Source: Piliocolobus tephrosceles (lineage: Eukaryota; Chordata; Mammalia; Primates; Cercopithecidae). Taken from it: a stretch of DNA of 64,000 nt. The notes beneath the pieces were generated by a model. The model was not told the DNA's origin. It saw nothing but the letters and a program-made list of their open reading frames with translations, and made no database searches. The position numbers and the translations under genes were made by a program. This document shows positions 11,555 through 23,290 of the stretch, in pieces (position 1 is the first letter of the stretch; the number at the start of each line of letters is the position of its first letter). The DNA lies in contig NC_045444.1 in NCBI RefSeq assembly GCF_002776525.5, positions 29,645,444 to 29,709,443 of the forward strand, read 5' to 3'.

Positions 11555-11910
11555 TCTACCCTAACCCATCTCAATCTTCTTCCCCAGTCCCACGATCTCC
11601 TTGGGACAAATTCTCCATATTAAGCACTATTAATATAGTGCTTAATAATCAGCTTCACTGATGTTGTTCAAGTAACCTGCAGTGGCCTCTCTACTTTATC
11701 CTGAAAAGTTCAGTTCAATGTCTACCTTCCCTAAGACACTTTTTCTGAAACTCCTGAATGTTGTTGACTACTTATCAGCCATGACTGCTGGTTCCATGTA
11801 CCTTTGTTTTTTCTTCCCAATTAAAAGTAAGCTCTAGGAAGCAGGAATCATGTCTTACATATAATATTTTTGTTTGTGTTTCTGCCTAGCTTGGGCCTAC
11901 TCTAAATGAT
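11555..11910 (+). mobile_element. Probable L2 3' region, diverged
   Basis: Segments resemble L2 3' sequence: TTCAATGTCTACCTTCCC…AAGACACTTTTTCTG and AAGTAAGCTCTAGGAAGCAGG. Identity is low. Confidence 0.45.
11618..11647. repeat. 30-bp AT-rich hairpin
   Basis: Arms TATTAAGCACTAT and ATAGTGCTTAATA (13 bp) are exact reverse complements around a TAAT loop. It lies in or beside the diverged L2 region. Confidence 0.95.
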
Positions 11911-13077
11911 TGTTTCCTGCTAAAGAAGATGAATAGACTTAAGGCTGGTTCTCTAACCTAGATTCAAATGAAGGAAGAAGGAAGTCTTCTTAGAAGGAAC
12001 TCTTAAAAAAAAAGATGTTGAGAGTGTAGAGGAAAATAAATGACAAGAGAAGAATCAGTAAAATAATGTGTCAAGAGAGACAGGAGAAAGATATGCAATC
12101 GGAAGTATACGAGAGGTGCTAGGCTCTCCATGGAGGTGATTACAGAGGCACTATGAAGCTCTAGGAGCGTTCTCAGACCTGCGGAGGGAGGCACAATGCT
12201 GTTAATAATTGCAGTCAGAAAAGAAACTTCAGGGAACTTGTTCATTTCTGTGAACGAAGCTGTAGCCAAGCTAAGACGCACGTTGTCTTCCTACGGCATG
12301 AATCTTAGTGTGAGATGGAGCTTGCCAAGACTCATAAAATGTACCCACTTCTGTTCATTCGAGTGGGAACAAACGTTCCTGCCAGACAAAGCTCACAATG
12401 CTAATGGATCTTACTGCAGTTGCACATCAGAAGTTTTAAAATACTGGGGAATTTGAAGATATGATTGATGCCTAGAACCTATTTCCAAAGACTGATTCAC
12501 AATTGATCTGGGATGGGGCCTGAGAACTGTTATTTTTTTTATACCAGGTAGTTCTAGGTTGTCACCAGAATTGAAAACTACTCTAACTGCCATCTAGGAA
12601 GAAAATTTAATGGCTTGGGTGTAATGGCAGGATACCCTTTTGGTACTAATCGTTTTCAAAAGTGAAGGCCATAACCTTAGAAGAGAAAATTGGATATAAA
12701 GAGTAAACAGGTGGCTACCCAGACAGTGCTAAGAGTTGCTTTTGTAGACTCGAACAAGAAAAAATACACAGAGAAAGTGTTTTTCATGAAGCCAAGAAAG
12801 AATGTCCCTAATTTGCCAACATCACCAAGAAGCTTTTAAACTGAATTTTGGAAGGAAGAGCGGGAGAGAAATACTCAGATACAATCATAAAACCTGAAGC
12901 CATGGAGGATAAAACAAAGCAGCAAGTGGTAAAAGTGCCCAAAGAAATTTAGGAAAAAATTAAAGGGAAGCCAGTAGTGATGAAAATTTTGAGCCTAAGT
13001 CTGTACATCAAAGTTTAAGCAAGAAGCTAATTTACTTGGAATTTTTATGCAGTTTATGAAATTTTTATGCTTTTAGG
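11911..13077. other. Unassigned sequence
   Basis: No gene or recognised repeat. Overlapping frames on both strands near 12003-12593 have no recognisable domain. Confidence 0.4.
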
Positions 13078-13090
13078 GGGTATGATTACT

Positions 13091-13412
13091 TCTTCTTTTT
13101 TTTCTTGAGACAGAATCTCACTCTGTTGCCCAGGCTGGAGTCAGTGGCGCGATGTCGGCTCACTGCAACCTCTGCCTCACGGGTTAAGTGAGTCTCCTGC
13201 CTCAGCCTCCCAAGTAGCTGGGACTATAGGCATGTGCCACACGTTTAGGTGTGTGGCTAAAAAAATTAGCACCAGATTTTTTTTTTGTATTTTTAGTAGT
13301 GATGGGGTTTCACCACACTGGCCAGACTGGTCTCAAATTCCTGACCTCATGATCTGCCCACCTCAGCCTCCCAAAGTGCTGGGATTACAGGCATGAGCCA
13401 CCACTCCCGGCC
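13091..13412 (-). mobile_element. AluS-type element, minus strand, with internal rearrangement
   Basis: A full-length reversed Alu with target duplications GGGTATGATTACT (13078-13090) and GGGTATGATTATT (13416-13428). Around the middle A-rich linker (13240-13275) the expected CACCACGCCCGGCTAATTTT is replaced. In its place are a GCCACAC…GTGTGGC hairpin and an inverted GCTAA-A5-TTAGC segment. Confidence 0.93.
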
Positions 13413-13454
13413 CTGGGGTATGATTATTTTTAAGATGTTGCAAGGCAATGAGAG

Positions 13455-13740
13455 ATAGGAAGCACTGTGATGATTAAAAGTGCAAGCTTTGGAATGTGAC
13501 AGTTCTGGGTTCAAATCCTAACCTTATCACTTACTAATGGTGTAGCTTTTGGTAAGCTACTTAACTTCCCCAAGCCTCAGTTTCCTCATAGGCAAAATGG
13601 GAAGAATTATATCTACATCATAGGAATTACCATAAGCATTAATATAGTTAGTATCAAATGAACTTGAAGATGTTAATAATCCAGCACCGAATGTGGAACA
13701 TAGTCTTTACTTAATAAATACTTGCTTTCGAATAGTAGTG
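13455..13740 (+). mobile_element. MIR (CORE-SINE), near full length
   Basis: It runs from AAAGTGCAAGCTTTGGA through GGGTTCAAATCCTAACC (a pol III B-box remnant), CACTTACTAATGGTGTAGC, AAGCCTCAGTTTCCTCAT and the tail TACTTAATAAATACTTGC. This is one of the best-preserved MIR copies in the window. Confidence 0.9.
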
Positions 13741-14419
13741 CTATTGTTAAGAATAAACCCTAGCCAAAATGGAAACTTTGTTCCAAAGGATAAAAGATTT
13801 GCTCAAAAGAAAGAGCCATGTACATCACGAAAATCATAGTATCTATCTTGCAGATTATAAACCCAAGGGTGGAGGCATTTTGGGAAAAAGAGAAAGTGGT
13901 GGTGATATTTGTTAGAAAATGCACTCCAGACTGCCAGGCCAGGTAGAGGATATGGTTTGGTAACAGAGATTGTAAAACTGGAGGAGAAGTACATAAAGTG
14001 GTCGTGGGGGACTTCAACCATGAGGACACCATCTGGAAGTGTTGCTTGGCAAAAACACAACATTGGATAAATTCTTGACTTACTTTCTTAAGAGTTTAAG
14101 CTCAAAGAAGGCAGATGATGCAAGTAGAGAAACTACTTTTCTGGACTTAAATCAGACAAACTGGGATAAAGGGTGAGTGCAGGATGTGGAAATGATCAGG
14201 AACTTGAAAGAAAAGTGGCCACTTAGCATTGTGAAACTCAAGAGGGGAAAAAAATAGGGACTAGATAGAATTTGGTATATGTTTAGATTACAGAAAACTT
14301 TCAAAACCATGAGACAGAAGGTAACTATTATCCCACGGAAAAGATGATGTGAAAAGTACAAAAAATACTTTGGCTTATAAAATAATGGCTACTTCCAAAG
14401 AAATACTAAAAGAAAAACA
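13741..14419. other. Unassigned sequence
   Basis: No gene or recognised repeat. Two overlapping minus-strand frames near 13760-14063 are probably chance. Confidence 0.4.
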
Positions 14420-14424
14420 AACAC

Positions 14425-15253
14425 TGTTCTACTGTACACTTTCAACACTTCTGACACCAAATGTGTTTTTTCTCCACAATGACCAATTCTCTAACACCAA
14501 CATGGTGTTCTACAATTCAGTTTAATTCTGAGACTACATACTGGAGTTAAGGGTTAAGTACTACAAGACTGCCCCACTTTAGATGCCAAGTCTGAGCCTT
14601 AAATACTTCTGACCAACAGCTATAAATTGGTGTTCCCACAACCCCTCTTTGGGTTTGATAATTTGCTAGAACAGCTCACAGAACTCAGGAAAACAGTTTA
14701 CTTACTAGATGACTGGTTTATTGTAAAAGGATACATCTCAGGAACAGCCCAGTGGAAGAGATGCATAGGACAAACCACAGGGAAAGGGACATGGAGCCTC
14801 TATGCCCTCTCCAGCAGCATCCCCCTCCCAACACCTTCATGTGCTCATCAACCTGAAAGCTTTCCAAACCCTGTGGGTTTACAGGGAGGTTCCATTAGGT
14901 AGGCATGACTGATTACATCATTGGCCATTGCTGACTGAACTCAACCTCCATCCAGTCCCTCTTTCTTATCAGAAGGTCTGAGTATAGGTGGGGCCAAAAA
15001 TTCCAACCCTCTAATCACATGGTTGGTCCCTCTGGCAAGCAGCCCCTCCTCCTTAGGGGCTTTCCAAAAGTCACACAGGCACGAACCTAAACTCAGGTGC
15101 GGTTGAAAGAGACTCTCTATGAACAACAAAAAAACACTCCTTTCAACTTCACAGCTCCTATCACTCAGGAAACTCCATGCATTTTAGGAACTCTGTATCA
15201 GGAACCTGAGGCAAAGATCAAATACCTATTTCTTATTATATCATTGTATCACA
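14425..15253 (+). mobile_element. Solo LTR of ERVL class, MER21-like
   Basis: The 829-bp element starts TGTTCTACTGTAC, ends ATCACA and is flanked by an exact 5-bp duplication AACAC (14420-14424 and 15254-15258), as expected for ERVL. Internal blocks match the MER21/MLT2-type consensus: CTTCTGACACCAAATGTG, GATAATTTGCTAGAACAGC, TCACAGAACTCAGGAAAACA, CATCATTGGCCATTG and CCAACCCTCTAATCACATGG. The length favours MER21. No internal retroviral sequence adjoins it. Confidence 0.85.
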
Positions 15254-15259
15254 AACACA

Positions 15260-15689
15260 CAAGCAAGCAGTGGGGTCACATGGGATGAGTGGATGCAGCA
15301 ATGCGGGTACAGAATAAAACTGAGAAGAGTCAAGTCTTCGAATATACAGGATTCTTACACTGTCAAGGAGTCCCCTTGTTCTCTGCTGTTTGTTCTCTGT
15401 TCGAGGAAAACAAACTAGGGTGAATGGGTGTAAGTGAGGGAATAACATTTTGGAGGTAAAATGTATGAACAATCAGAGCCAATGACCACTAAGATACCTG
15501 CTAATACAAAATTCTAGCATAATTTTTTTAGATCTCTAGGTTAGATCAGAGTCCTGGACATAGTAATGCAAGGCTAGCTTCCAGGCTTAATACCCACCAC
15601 CAGGAAAGCTAGGTGTTTCATCCATGTGTACACACACCACCACACATTCCTCTCGCACTTGTTATTATTTGTCTGCCTGCCATCCCAGC
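15260..15689. other. Unassigned sequence
   Basis: Nothing recognised. Confidence 0.4.
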
Positions 15690-15775
15690 CTTTATGCCAT
15701 ATGGATGATTCTATCCTGTTCACTTTTGTACTGCAACACCTAGCACTAATCCTGGCACTGAAACATATAGTCATT
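15690..15775 (+). mobile_element. L2 3' end fragment
   Basis: CTGTTCACTTTTGTACTGC, then CACCTAGCACTAATCCTGGC, follows the L2 terminus consensus (TTGTTCACTGCTGTATCCCC…GCCTGGCAC). Confidence 0.55.
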
Positions 15776-16303
15776 TGCTTTATATTGGAATTTAGACACG
15801 TTAGTGGCCGGTGTCTTAGGCTTCATTCAAAAAATGAGATTGCAAGAGAATGAGAGATGGAGGGTTGCCGGTTATCACAACTTGGATTTACAATCCATCT
15901 CTAGTTTACTTTCTCAGGATATTCCATTTGAAAATGAAAAAAACAAATCTTAGTTTTTAAACTGAATTTGCCGATGTTCCTCCTTCCACTTTACTAAAAG
16001 TATCACAGTATATACGTTTCATTCTTGAGTGGAGTTCAATTACAGTCAATGTCTGTCTGAAAATTTCTCCATCTCCTTCAAATTACCTGGTGCTCGATCT
16101 CCTGTTTTATTTTGTCATGTTTTATCTTGTTTTAAGGAGTGGAGGTTGGGAATGAACCCTTTAGTGATACCCTGAAACACATTAAATTTTCTCAAGGGTT
16201 AGTCTCTCAGGCAAGTTCCCAACACTCATGGACAAGAAAACTTATCCATCCTGATGTATTGTTTAGCCATATCCTCTAGTAATCTGAGAAAACAGATAGC
16301 ATG
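15776..16303. other. Unassigned sequence
   Basis: Nothing recognised. Confidence 0.4.
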
Positions 16304-16308
16304 GCAAC

Positions 16309-16692
16309 TAATATAGTTTTGAAATTTGTCCCTGCCCAAAGCTCATGTTGAATTGTAATCCCAAATGCTGGAGGTAGAGCCCAGTGGAAGGTGTTTGGGT
16401 TATGGGGGCGAATCTGTCATGGCCTGGTGCTGTCTTTGTGATAATGAGTTTTTGTCAGACTTGGTCATTTAAAAGTGTGTGTCAACTCCCCTGCCCTCTT
16501 CTTCCCTGCTTCAGTCATGTAGGATGTGTCTGCTTCCCCTTCTACTTCCACCATGATTGTAAGTTTCCTGAGGCCTCCCCAGCCATGCTTCCTGTACAGC
16601 CTATGGAACCATGAGCCAATGAAACCTCTTTTCTTGATAAACTACCCAGTCACAGGTAGTTCTTTAGAGCAATGCAAAAATGAACTAATAGA
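16309..16692 (+). mobile_element. MaLR LTR, MST type (ERVL-MaLR)
   Basis: The element matches the MST/THE1-type consensus from start (TAATATAGTTTTG for TGATATGGTTTGG) to end (GAACTAATAGA). It includes AGCTCATGTTGAATTGTAAT, GAGGCCTCCCCAGCCATGC and AAACCTCTTTTCTTGATAAA. It is flanked by GCAAC at 16304-16308 and 16693-16697. At 384 bp it is close to full MST length. Both termini carry a point change (TG to TA, CA to GA). Confidence 0.92.
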
Positions 16693-16697
16693 GCAAC

Positions 16698-18164
16698 CTT
16701 CAACAGAAATGTTTTTTAAGCTTGAGTATAATAAAAATATTGTACTCTTCTTAAAAGCAAGCACGAGATATTGCTCATTTCCTTATTCAACAGGCTATGT
16801 GCTTTGAAAAAGCACTATATTTTTAATCAGTGTTACAATTTAAATTTTTATAAAAAGACCATAGCTATTTTATAAAAGTAACTATCATCACAGAATCTAT
16901 ATGTCAAATGTAAAAAAAAAAATGGCTATCAATTCACAAAGGAATTTAACATTTGACAGATGTGTAGAACCTCTGAGGCATACATTTGTCAAGTTTCAAA
17001 CAGTCAAATAATAATGGTATAAGCAAAAGAAAAGTTTAAACATTTTTTCCATTTCAACAGTTTTGAGAACAGAACTGGCTTATAATCTAGTTAGAAATAT
17101 ACCTCAAAAAATGAAATACCACATCAATTTAGTTAGAGCATATTTACTCTGAAAATTCAGGTCCTTTCCCATCCTTTTAGGCTTTTTCAATGTAGTGTTG
17201 CTAGATGAAGCTGCAAAGAAATGGGCATTTGAAAGCAAACAGGGCACCCTAAATCACCTATCCATTCCTTATTTCACTGTATCTTTCTATTAAACTAATC
17301 CCAGATACCAGGATACCATGTAATTTCCTGGTTGGTGGAAATCCCTGTAATCAGGATATTTAGAACTGATGTCTCCTTTAACTGGGCTCCTTTTGTACTG
17401 TATACAATACAGAGGGAAATGCTATCATAACACTTCAATAGTTAACTGACTTTATGAGAAAAATAGTTCCAAATGTTTCTTAAAACCTTCCAAACCACAC
17501 CAAAGACCATTATTGTAATATTATGTTTCCCTATTGCCTCCATTATTTAAGCTTGCCTCTCTTGAAATGATACTTGGATGAGAAAGTTAGGTTTATATAA
17601 TGTATAAATTGTTTCCAAAGGAAAAGCCTTGGCTGCATAATTATTATATATGTAGAGATGCCAGATAATTTGTTTTCAATGGCTCTTCTTTATTAATTGA
17701 CAAAAGAATATATTTAAAGCTTTTGGTTACTGAAGGTTTTGGACAGAACTAATATTTTTTGTCTCTAAACTAAGCTATCTAAGTAGGCTTTGTGTAATTC
17801 TATTAAATTTAATACTGAATACAAACAAGATTACATATCATATTACATTTAAAAACACTTCCTTATTATCTGTGTGTCTGTAACACCATGTTGTACACCT
17901 TAAATAGACATGATAAAATTTATTTTTTTAAAAAGAAGGTATCTACATTTTTGGTACCATATACATAATCCACATACACTGTGTATCATTTAAGTCCATT
18001 TACAGTAACATTATATTTTAGAGAGTCCAATTTCAAAAAGAACCTTAATGGCAGGTTAGCATTGGATTCATTCCTATGGTGCTCCTGTTGCAACTTTAAG
18101 TGTCTCATTTCAAGCGCTTTTGCAACAGGATTCTTTTGGGGGGTAATCAAAGGTAGTATATTCA
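16698..18164. other. Unassigned AT-rich sequence
   Basis: No gene. A short piece at 17865-17930 (GTTGTACACCTTAAATAGAC) resembles the 3' end of an old L1 but is too short to call firmly. Confidence 0.4.
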
Positions 18165-18620
18165 ATAAATAGCCTAAAGATAGAAACAGCCCAAATGTCC
18201 CTTCATAGATAAATGAATAAACCAATTGTGGCATACACATACAATAGATTATTCAGCCATAAAAAGGAATGAACTAGTGCTACATGCTAAAATATGAATG
18301 AACCTTGAAAAATTATGCTAAGGCAAAGAAACAAGATATAAACAGTCACATATTTTATGATTCAATTTATGCGAATATATAAATCCAAGGAGATAGAACA
18401 CAGATTGATGGTTGTCAGGGGCTGGGGAGAAGTAGGAATGAGGAGAAACTACTTAATAGGTAAGCAGTTTTCCTTTGGAGTGATGGAAACATTTTAGAAC
18501 TAAATGGAAATGGTGCTTAAACAACAATGTGAATGAACTAAACGCCACTGAATTCTTTACCTTAAAATGGTTAATTTTATACTATGTGGATTTCACTTCA
18601 GTACATTTTTGTACAACAAT
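18165..18620 (+). mobile_element. Old L1 (L1M-type), 3' end
   Basis: Recognised blocks follow the 3' end of old mammalian L1s in order: ACAGCCCAAATGTCCCTTCA, TATTCAGCCATAAAAAGGAA, ATATTTTATGATTCAATTTA, GGTTGTCAGGGGCTGGGGAG and TTACCTTAAAATGGTTAATT. It is 5'-truncated and inactive. Confidence 0.9.
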
Positions 18621-19230
18621 TAAGTGGGAAATATTTTACCGTCCACCCATAATGAGATGTCATTTAGTGCTGACTAAGAACATGGATGAATTTCATGTTC
18701 AACCCTCACCTAATGCCAGCTTGTCTCCAGACTTGGGAGGAGGGATGTACACCCTAAGCAGAGGGACCTAGGGGTGACAGCTCATGAGCACATGTGTCAC
18801 AAAAGTCAGAGGAGATGCTGAAGGCCATGGGGGCAGGGACAGAAAACAAACGAATAAATAACCTGAGACCACTCTGTTCTGTTTTGAAACTTAAATAATA
18901 ATCCTTCTTAAATGTGATGTAAAATATTCTACAAAGAAATATCTTTCAGATAATTATCTCAAAATATAGTATAATACTCATCAATGCCTAAGAAAAACGA
19001 TTTTCTACTTTATGATAAAACTCTTTAGATATATGTAATACATGCAGGCAGAAAAAGAAAAAGGACTCTGGAATTCTAGAATTTGAGAAAATGGATATAA
19101 AAAGCTCCTCATAACAACTCAATAGTACAATCTCATTAAAACTTTTTGCAATATAGCATTTCAATAGCTAGATGATTACAGGAGAAAAATAATTCCACTA
19201 GTTCCATTTTAGAAAGAAGGTAGACATGAA
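18621..19230. other. Unassigned sequence
   Basis: Nothing recognised. Confidence 0.4.
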
Positions 19231-19231
19231 A

Positions 19232-19420
19232 TTTACAAGCACTTGGTTCAAATCTCAGCTCTGCCACTTATTGTTTGACTTTGGCCAAAATATCAATGTC
19301 TCTGAGCCTCTGTGTCTTCACCAACAGAAGGCTGGTAATAATGCTTACAATTTTATGAATTAAATTATAATGGCTATGCCTGGCACATGGCAAATACTCG
19401 AGAAATATTTTTCCTTAACT
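19232..19420 (+). mobile_element. MIR (CORE-SINE)
   Basis: GGTTCAAATCTCAGCTCTGC, CACTTATTGTTTGACTTTGG, CTGAGCCTCTGTGTCTTC and GCCTGGCACATGGCAAATAC match the MIR consensus in order. Confidence 0.85.
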
Positions 19421-19577
19421 CCACTTGCCTCTTTTCCCTGATAAAAAAAATTTATTCATAATCATTCATTGTGTAAATATCCATATCAAATCAATAACCA
19501 AGAATGTTTTTCCTGTGTTGAGTGTCTTGATTAAGTTGTACATACTTTGACTTACTTCAGTGTTTGAGACATAAAAA

Positions 19578-19648
19578 CATATATATAACATATATATTAC
19601 ATATACATTACATATGCACACATTACATATATATGTAATATATACGTT
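19578..19648. repeat. ACATATAT-rich low-complexity tract with palindrome
   Basis: The tract includes an exact 18-bp palindrome ATTACATATATATGTAAT at 19622-19639. Confidence 0.9.
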
Positions 19649-20261
19649 TGTCTCATATCTTAATGCCAGTTCTAAAAAAGTTTTGCTTTTTGAACTGTTG
19701 AAAAACAATGATATAATTCTCTCTATACCTGTAGAATCTTCAAAAGACGTGAGAAAAAATGTAGTTTCCTTTTAAACGATTTGTTCATTATTGAGTACTT
19801 TCTCAAAAACAAGAAGCAATTACTGTATACCCAATATTGTATGCAATAAAACACTCCAAAATAACTCCCGAGAATTGTTCCTGTTGTCTGAGGAGCTTAC
19901 AATGTGAGTAGGAGAGGGGAATAACAACAATAGCAGCAATCGTAAAACCTTGTGAAACAAAATCTTATTTTTTTCCTGTGGACTTACCACATACACAGTC
20001 TTAAATTGATGTTGTATATGAAATTGAATTCTACCCCTCAATAAAATTAAATTTAAATTTAGGATTAAAATTAAGGGATGGCATGTGGATTTTATGTTGT
20101 TTTATGAAGAAGCATGACATAGTTTATGTAATATTAAACACAACATGTAGAAGAACCTTTGCTTTTTCCTACTTTCTGTCAGAAAAAAATATCCTTTTTG
20201 CTGGCTTTCATGTACATTTTGTGACTCTGGTGACTACACAACTGAGATTTTATACCAACCA
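19649..20261. other. Unassigned sequence
   Basis: Nothing recognised. Confidence 0.4.
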
Positions 20262-20340
20262 CAGAATTTGAGACCTGCCAGGGACCAGGGAAATTATTGA
20301 ATTTTACCCCGTTTTTCAGGTGTGGAGTCAAAGGTCTAGA
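20262..20340 (-). mobile_element. Possible CORE-SINE fragment
   Basis: CACAGAATTTGAGACCTGCC, AGGGACCAGGG, TTTTACCCCGTTTTTCAGG and GGAGTCAAAGG resemble a MIR-related repeat that also appears at 35190, 53215 and 55384. The identity is weak. Confidence 0.35.
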
Positions 20341-20343
20341 AAG

Positions 20344-20634
20344 CACCTTTTCTCAAAGTGTGTTCTCGAAAATACTTCTTCAGGATTTTAATAAGTATTC
20401 CATTTTAAAAAAAATTCTTCCCTTAAATAAGTTTTAGATATACTACCTTAAATGAAATTTGACAGGCTTACTTACTGCAGAATTCTCAAATAATTGAATA
20501 TGCGAACGTGCTTTGTGAATATTCATTCGCAGAGAGATAAAGGGTATGATGCATCTCCCCCTCCTCCCCACTCCTTTTATTAAAGAGGGCATTCCAGGGT
20601 ACTACATGCATAGAACACATTTTAGGGAACACTG
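20344..20634 (+). mobile_element. hAT-type DNA transposon, MER33-like (non-autonomous)
   Basis: Degraded terminal inverted repeats are visible: CACCTTTTCTCAAAGTGTG at the left, and ACATTTTAGGGAACACTG at the right. Internal blocks match the remembered MER33 consensus: TTCTTCAGGATTTTAATAAG, GACAGGCTTACTTACTGCAG and GCAGAGAGATAAAG. Flanks share TAGAA (GTCTAGAA before, TTTTAGAA after), consistent with a decayed 8-bp target duplication. It has no transposase. Confidence 0.72.
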
Positions 20635-22134
20635 TTTTAGAAAATTTAACTCACAGATATGACCAAGTAAGCTCTGACTTTGTGAACGTTAGGATGAGAA
20701 CCATGTCTTCTGGTTTCTGGGGGAGTTTTCTACTATAATTTACTGAAAACTCCCTGAAAGGATAAAAACAAGTTTGAGATTTCCTCCAAAATAAACAACT
20801 TTGGTGAACTATATTCCGTGGCAAATCCTTTATTTTGTTCAGTAATGAAAGATAAAAATGTATTTTTCTGAGCAATATCCACAAATCGAACGTGCCATTC
20901 ACTTAGGGTCCCTGGTATCATCTCACATCGGCACAACCTTTTCCTGACTTCTGTTTGAGTCACTCCTATTTTTAAGTAGAGGTTTACAGGGACCAGAAAG
21001 GCATAAGGGCAACAGTGAAAGCTGTATCATCCATCTTCAACACACTGACCAGCCCTGGCCTTGGCTTTCTTAAATTTCTTTCAATTGACACTGTTTCTTT
21101 TCAAAGGTGATCCAGTGGGCTGAAGGTTTAGGAACCTGTACACTGGAAATCGCTTGATAAAATGTAATTGAAGCTATTTGTATACTTGTGAAAAGCTATA
21201 GCCAGCTTGCTAAGAACCTACTCTGCTTTAAGAAAAATGTGTCACTTTGCCAGAGTAATAAAAACAGGGGATGTGTATTCTTAGTTTTTAATAGCAAAGG
21301 GTCATGTAAGTAATGTGTCCCTTTGCTTCCACTGACTATCTTTTTCTTTAAATATTCCACAAAGAAGGCAATGGAAATTGACTTTAATACTTTTAAATTA
21401 TCGTTAAAATTCAAAGCAGAAAATGCCCAGTAGTTTTAATTTTTATATGCTTGCTTGTAGAAGTGTGCATGAATATGAGCGTGAGAGCAGACAATAAGAT
21501 CTCTACCACTCTTAGCATACAATGAAACCTCGTGACTATTGTTTTAAAGAAACTGTACCCTCATGATTTTCTTACTTTATTATCACTTGCTTCTGCTTGA
21601 GTTAACTTGTGCTTGACTCTGTTAATTTATTTCGCTAGACCTATATCATCTTCTTAAAGAAGAAAAAATGTTCAAAATTGTTTTTCTCTGTTTGCCCTAC
21701 TTGGAGGTCTAGGACTCTAAGTTTGTTTTTTAAGGACATTCTTCTCTTGCCTACTGTGCACATGAAAGGGATCTATGCTGGTGAGCTATATATGTCACTA
21801 AGACCCTAAAAGTTCATGGCCGTGAAGATAAGAGGATCTTGCAGTAAGGTGTCAGAAAATCCAATAACTGGAACGAAAGAAAAGAAACAGAAAGGAAGAT
21901 GTGATGGAACAAAATAACAGTTTATGAGGAAAGGAGCTTAAGTAGGTGAAAGTCTAGAATCCCAAGAGTGGGGGACTAAAAAGGGAGACTTCAAAGAAAG
22001 AACTCAGTTATCAGATGATGAGAAGAACTCCAACCCAAATATTGACACACCTGTCAAGACAGAAAATGCAGGGCATGTCTATTAGACAAAGAGGTGGATT
22101 TATTGTCATTTTTTTTTCATTTTGCTTAAAGGAA
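20635..22134. other. Unassigned sequence
   Basis: No gene. Overlapping minus-strand frames at 20651-20963 have no recognisable domain. Confidence 0.4.
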
Positions 22135-22184
22135 GACACAGAAATAACTTCTCTCTTTCAGACACAGAAATAACTTCTCTCTTC
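22135..22184. repeat. 26-bp tandem duplication
   Basis: GACACAGAAATAACTTCTCT with its six following bases occurs twice in a row, at 22135-22160 and 22161-22184 (second copy near-complete). Confidence 0.95.
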
Positions 22185-22261
22185 TCTCTTCTACTCCAAT
22201 TATACTGAAATCACTGAAAATATTTTAGTATATTTTTGCATCTGTCTTCAGAATTTGTCAC

Positions 22262-22385
22262 ATATTTCATTCATTCATTCATCCATTCACTCATTCATTC
22301 ATTCACTATGTCTTTAAGGAAAATTTACTATGTGACATTGCGTGTCAGGCACTTTCATTGCGCTTGAGAATTTCACAATCCTATA
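22262..22385 (-). mobile_element. (ATTC)n tract and L2 3' end, minus strand
   Basis: About ten ATTC-type units at 22267-22306 form the terminal GAATGAATGA tail of L2 in reverse, expanded. TTTACTATGTGACATTGC and GTCAGGCACTTT follow. Confidence 0.7.
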
Positions 22386-22689
22386 TACTAAATATACTCA
22401 AAATTTCTAAATTTTGGGGTCAAGTGATTTTTAACACATAACCAGAAGTAAGAGTTCAAAGGAGGAAAACTGATAACCACGCTGAATAACAACATCTTGG
22501 GTCACAATAAGTAATAAAACTGACTTTTCTTTGCTGGTTCCTACATGATCGGGGAAGAAAATGTCCCAAAAATATTTTAAGAAATGGCATCATCACTGAA
22601 ATCAGTGTAGTTTTATAAAAGCACTGTTTGAAGGTCAACCCTCTTCTGAGTGAATAATTCAAGGGAAAAATACTCAGTGAATATCTGTC
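22386..22689. other. Unassigned sequence
   Basis: Nothing firmly recognised. A 123-codon minus-strand frame (22456-22827) has no domain I recognise. Confidence 0.35.
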
Positions 22690-23290
22690 ACATACTAGTA
22701 TCTGTAGTGTACAAAACACTCTCAGGATCAATACGTATAAAGGGCAGCCTTTGCTGTTAGGAAACTTAAGTCCTAATAGAAAATAGTTATAGTTAATCAT
22801 AATATAAGACAAACTTAAGCACCACATCTATTCTTACTATTAGCAAATCTCATTAAGTAGTCTGTTTCTGGCATTGTTCTGTGGATGCACTGATAAAATG
22901 CGTCCTGTGACTTCAAGGAACTCATACTCTTGTGAAGGCACAAAAAAAGTAAAAAACACAATCTCCATGCTGTGTGTTGAGGGCCAGTTCAGAGCATGCT
23001 ACAAGCTTGTACGAGAGGAACAGGAGCCAGTCCAGGGGAAGCTTCTTAGAGGAGCTCTGAAAGAGAATGAGAGCAAGCCCTGGGGTAGGAAGGGCACATT
23101 TCAGGCAGATGAGTAAATACAGGAGCAGAGAGGAAGGTCTGTTTGGGGAGCTGGTGTAGTAAGGGCAAGATTTTACTATTTGTGTGTATATGTGGAGAGG
23201 GGACAAAAGCACTAGGAGAGAAGAGGAGATACTGCAGATAACTAGGTGCCAAATCATGAAGGTCCCACAGGCACTGATGTGGAGTCCAGC
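22690..23290 (-). mobile_element. L2, minus strand, internal to 3' region
   Basis: The reversed L2 segment is recognisable. It runs AGGGGAAGCTTCTTAGAGGA, GAAGGGCACATTTCAGGC, AGTAAATACAGGAGCAGAG and GTGCCAAATCATGAAGGTCC, matching the consensus pieces for the final coding part and 3' UTR in reverse. Confidence 0.65.

Noticed and set aside
13507..13525. tRNA B-box-like sequence
   Set aside because: It belongs to a MIR, whose head derives from a tRNA. No cloverleaf can be formed.
16692..16697. Internal MaLR sequence downstream of the MST LTR
   Set aside because: The target duplication follows the LTR at once, so it is a solo LTR.
17865..17930. Second old L1 3' end
   Set aside because: Only about 60 bp match; too short to separate from chance.
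22456..22827. 123-codon minus-strand frame
   Set aside because: Partly overlaps an L2 region and has no recognisable domain.
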